Positions 7,323 to 8,850 of a stretch of DNA of 8,850 nt are shown in pieces. The first letter of the stretch is position 1; each line of letters opens with the position of its first letter. A model generated the notes under the pieces. It saw only the letters and a program-made list of their open reading frames with translations, made no database searches and was not told where the DNA came from. The DNA is from Candidatus Fermentibacterota bacterium (GTDB taxonomy: Bacteria; Fermentibacterota; Fermentibacteria; Fermentibacterales; JCC-6), in NCBI GenBank assembly GCA_030607835.1, contig JAUWJE010000060.1, positions 1-8,850 on the forward strand. Reading direction: 5' to 3'. Both the position numbers and the translations under genes were made by a program.

Positions 7323-8850
7323 ATGAAAACACGCCGTCCAATATCAATTAATAACAGCCTCGTGCATGGTATATGCAACTATTCCTGCAGACTGTGCGGA
7401 ATAAAAAAAGACTGCTACAACGGTCCAAGAGAGTTTCAGTCATATATCGTTACGAAAGTCCTTATTCAACGGATATTGAAATCAGCCGAATCCGGAATTC
7501 ATGTGCGCTATATAGCAAATTCAGGCGATGGTGAGCCAACACTTCACCCGGAGTTCAATCGTAGAATGAGGATGTTCGGTGAAATGCTGAGGGAATGGAA
7601 TATATCCGCAGTTCCACCGCCGGAAGTTTCTGTTGTTACAAACGGTTCGAGACTGAATATTCCGGGGATAATGAGTCCATTTCTTGAAAACAGCATATCA
7701 CTGATTATCTCCCTGCCCACAGTAAAACCTGAATCATACGGTTTGATAATGGAGGGTGACAGCAAAAGGGGAGAAGCACTGTTGTCCAGGGTACTGCCTG
7801 GTGTTGAGAGAGCAATGGGGTTGAGAGCAGTAGGACAGCTGTCAAAACTCATATTTCACATCTCTCCACCGGAAATCGAGATCATAAGACATGATTTTCC
7901 GGAGACAATTGATTATCTCACAAGGCTTGCACGCAAGGCCGGACTTGTCGAGATAGAACTGGTGTTATTCCCAGCGACAAGTAACCGGTCAGGTCTGATT
8001 CGGAATTCTGTTGTCGCTGTCGATATGTACAAAGACCTGTTCAGACGATACAGCGGACACGCTGTTAATGGCGTGAACATCCGGATGAAGCTTGTCCTGA
8101 AGCGTTTTTTCTCCAGCACAGGCGAGATAGGAGATCTTCTAAGGTGTTTCAAATTTCCCTGTCTCTGGAACGCGAACTTTTTCATTGCCGCTGATGGAAG
8201 TTCAATCTGCTGCAATGACCAGTCCGTACGGAACCCACTCGGTAATATTCTCTCTGATTCAATTGCTACGCTTATGCAATACAAAGAACAGTATATGCCT
8301 GGTCACATATGTGCGGGTTGTAATCAATCACCGGAGCGGCTCAAAGGATCCGCTGAAGCTGTTCTTTTTTCCTTTATAGCGAGAATTCGCATAAGGTCAG
8401 CCGCAATCAGGAATAGATATTCAGCATCAAATGACATCCGGGTTGAAGAAGTTAAGCAGATCGACAAGGATACAGATGATGCATTATCTGATTCCGCTCT
8501 TCCGGAAAGCATTGATGAGATAAAAGAAGCATTCAGATTGATATATGATACTTATCTCTCATCCGGTTTTCAGAAACCGGATCCATCCTTGATGAGGATA
8601 AGCTTCCACAACCTTCTTCCAACAAGTTTTCTGATAACTGTCAAGAAAAACGGGAAAGTCTGCGGTACACTTACAGTAATTCAGGAGTCTGACGATAGAC
8701 TCCCGATTAACGAACTTTTCAACAATGAGATTGGTAAGATCCGGAAAAAAGATTCCCTCATATGCGAATTATCCGGTCTGGCAGTGGATTCTTCACTGAC
8801 GAAGAGTGAGAGCAGAGCAGTTCTCCTTTCTCTCTTCAGAAAGGCTTTTA
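7323..8850 (+). CDS. Radical SAM / truncated SPASM enzyme fused to a FeeM-like N-acyltransferase domain (3' end outside window)
   Basis: The frame is open from ATG 7323 to the window end, giving 509 residues without a stop. The start is the first possible one, since TAA 7314 closes the frame just upstream. Residues 18-25 are CNYSCRLC, the CX3CX2C motif holding the radical SAM 4Fe-4S cluster. GDGEPTLHP (68-76) is the usual SAM-binding GEP-type motif, and VVTNGS follows near residue 105. Residues 275-333 carry C280-X11-G292-X4-C297 and C330-X2-C333, as in the first half of a SPASM domain; the later SPASM cysteines are missing, so one auxiliary cluster (Twitch-like) is likely. After a polar linker (about 340-397), residues about 398-509 resemble the FeeM / N-acyl amino acid synthase core: FRLIYDTYLSSGF (404-416), R425, LLPTSF (431-436), GTLTV (448-452), RLPINELF (459-466) and ELSGLAVD (482-489). 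Radical SAM is near certain; the acyltransferase call is by family pattern and truncated. Substrate unknown. A 120-nt gap suggests a separate transcription unit. Confidence 0.88.
   Translation, partial: MKTRRPISINNSLVHGICNYSCRLCGIKKDCYNGPREFQSYIVTKVLIQRILKSAESGIHVRYIANSGDGEPTLHPEFNRRMRMFGEMLREWNISAVPPPEVSVVTNGSRLNIPGIMSPFLENSISLIISLPTVKPESYGLIMEGDSKRGEALLSRVLPGVERAMGLRAVGQLSKLIFHISPPEIEIIRHDFPETIDYLTRLARKAGLVEIELVLFPATSNRSGLIRNSVVAVDMYKDLFRRYSGHAVNGVNIRMKLVLKRFFSSTGEIGDLLRCFKFPCLWNANFFIAADGSSICCNDQSVRNPLGNILSDSIATLMQYKEQYMPGHICAGCNQSPERLKGSAEAVLFSFIARIRIRSAAIRNRYSASNDIRVEEVKQIDKDTDDALSDSALPESIDEIKEAFRLIYDTYLSSGFQKPDPSLMRISFHNLLPTSFLITVKKNGKVCGTLTVIQESDDRLPINELFNNEIGKIRKKDSLICELSGLAVDSSLTKSESRAVLLSLFRKAF

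Noticed and set aside
7913..8284. 123-codon open frame on the - strand
   Set aside because: It lies opposite the radical SAM gene, across its auxiliary cysteine region, whose motifs show the + strand is the coding one.
1..8850. tRNA, rRNA, CRISPR array, insertion sequence or integration signs
   Set aside because: No tRNA-like cloverleaf, no regularly spaced direct repeats, no transposase motifs and no terminal inverted repeats were seen; nearly every base is in a + strand gene.

Overview
The window reads almost entirely on the + strand and holds five protein-coding genes, the first and last of which run off the ends. It looks like an uncultured bacterium with a peptidoglycan wall. A lytic transglycosylase is exported as a lipoprotein and a LysM protein is present, which suits a diderm (Gram-negative type) envelope. 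Base composition is moderate, with frequent AGA/AGG arginine codons and at least one probable TTG start. The sequence does not fix a phylum; a poorly cultured lineage such as an FCB-type candidate phylum is only a guess.

Positions 1-7202 form a tight gene train: the C-terminal end of a LysM protein (1-303), a very large helical-repeat (TPR-like) protein of 1223 aa starting 9 nt later (313-3984), a coiled-coil plus TPR protein of 344 aa overlapping it by 8 nt (3977-5011), and a 735-aa lipoprotein with a long TPR-like region and a C-terminal Slt-type lytic transglycosylase domain overlapping by 17 nt (4995-7202). Such spacing implies one operon with translational coupling. Two of the four products bind or cut peptidoglycan by family. 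The two without export signals are probably intracellular scaffolds. The best reading is a cell-wall remodelling or envelope assembly module.

Positions 7203-7322 are a non-coding gap, the only one longer than 10 nt. It holds a perfect 15-nt palindrome and two GATC-centred 8-nt palindromes one helical turn apart; the latter can also fold as a small hairpin just before the next start codon. No convincing terminator is visible.

From 7323 to the right edge runs an open reading frame of at least 509 codons. It encodes a radical SAM enzyme (CX3CX2C) followed by a truncated SPASM-like (Twitch-like) auxiliary cluster region, a linker, and a C-terminal domain resembling the FeeM / N-acyl amino acid synthase branch of GNAT-like acyltransferases. 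This fusion is the most unusual object in the window. It may couple a radical modification to N-acylation of the same substrate, but the substrate is unknown and the gene is cut by the window end.
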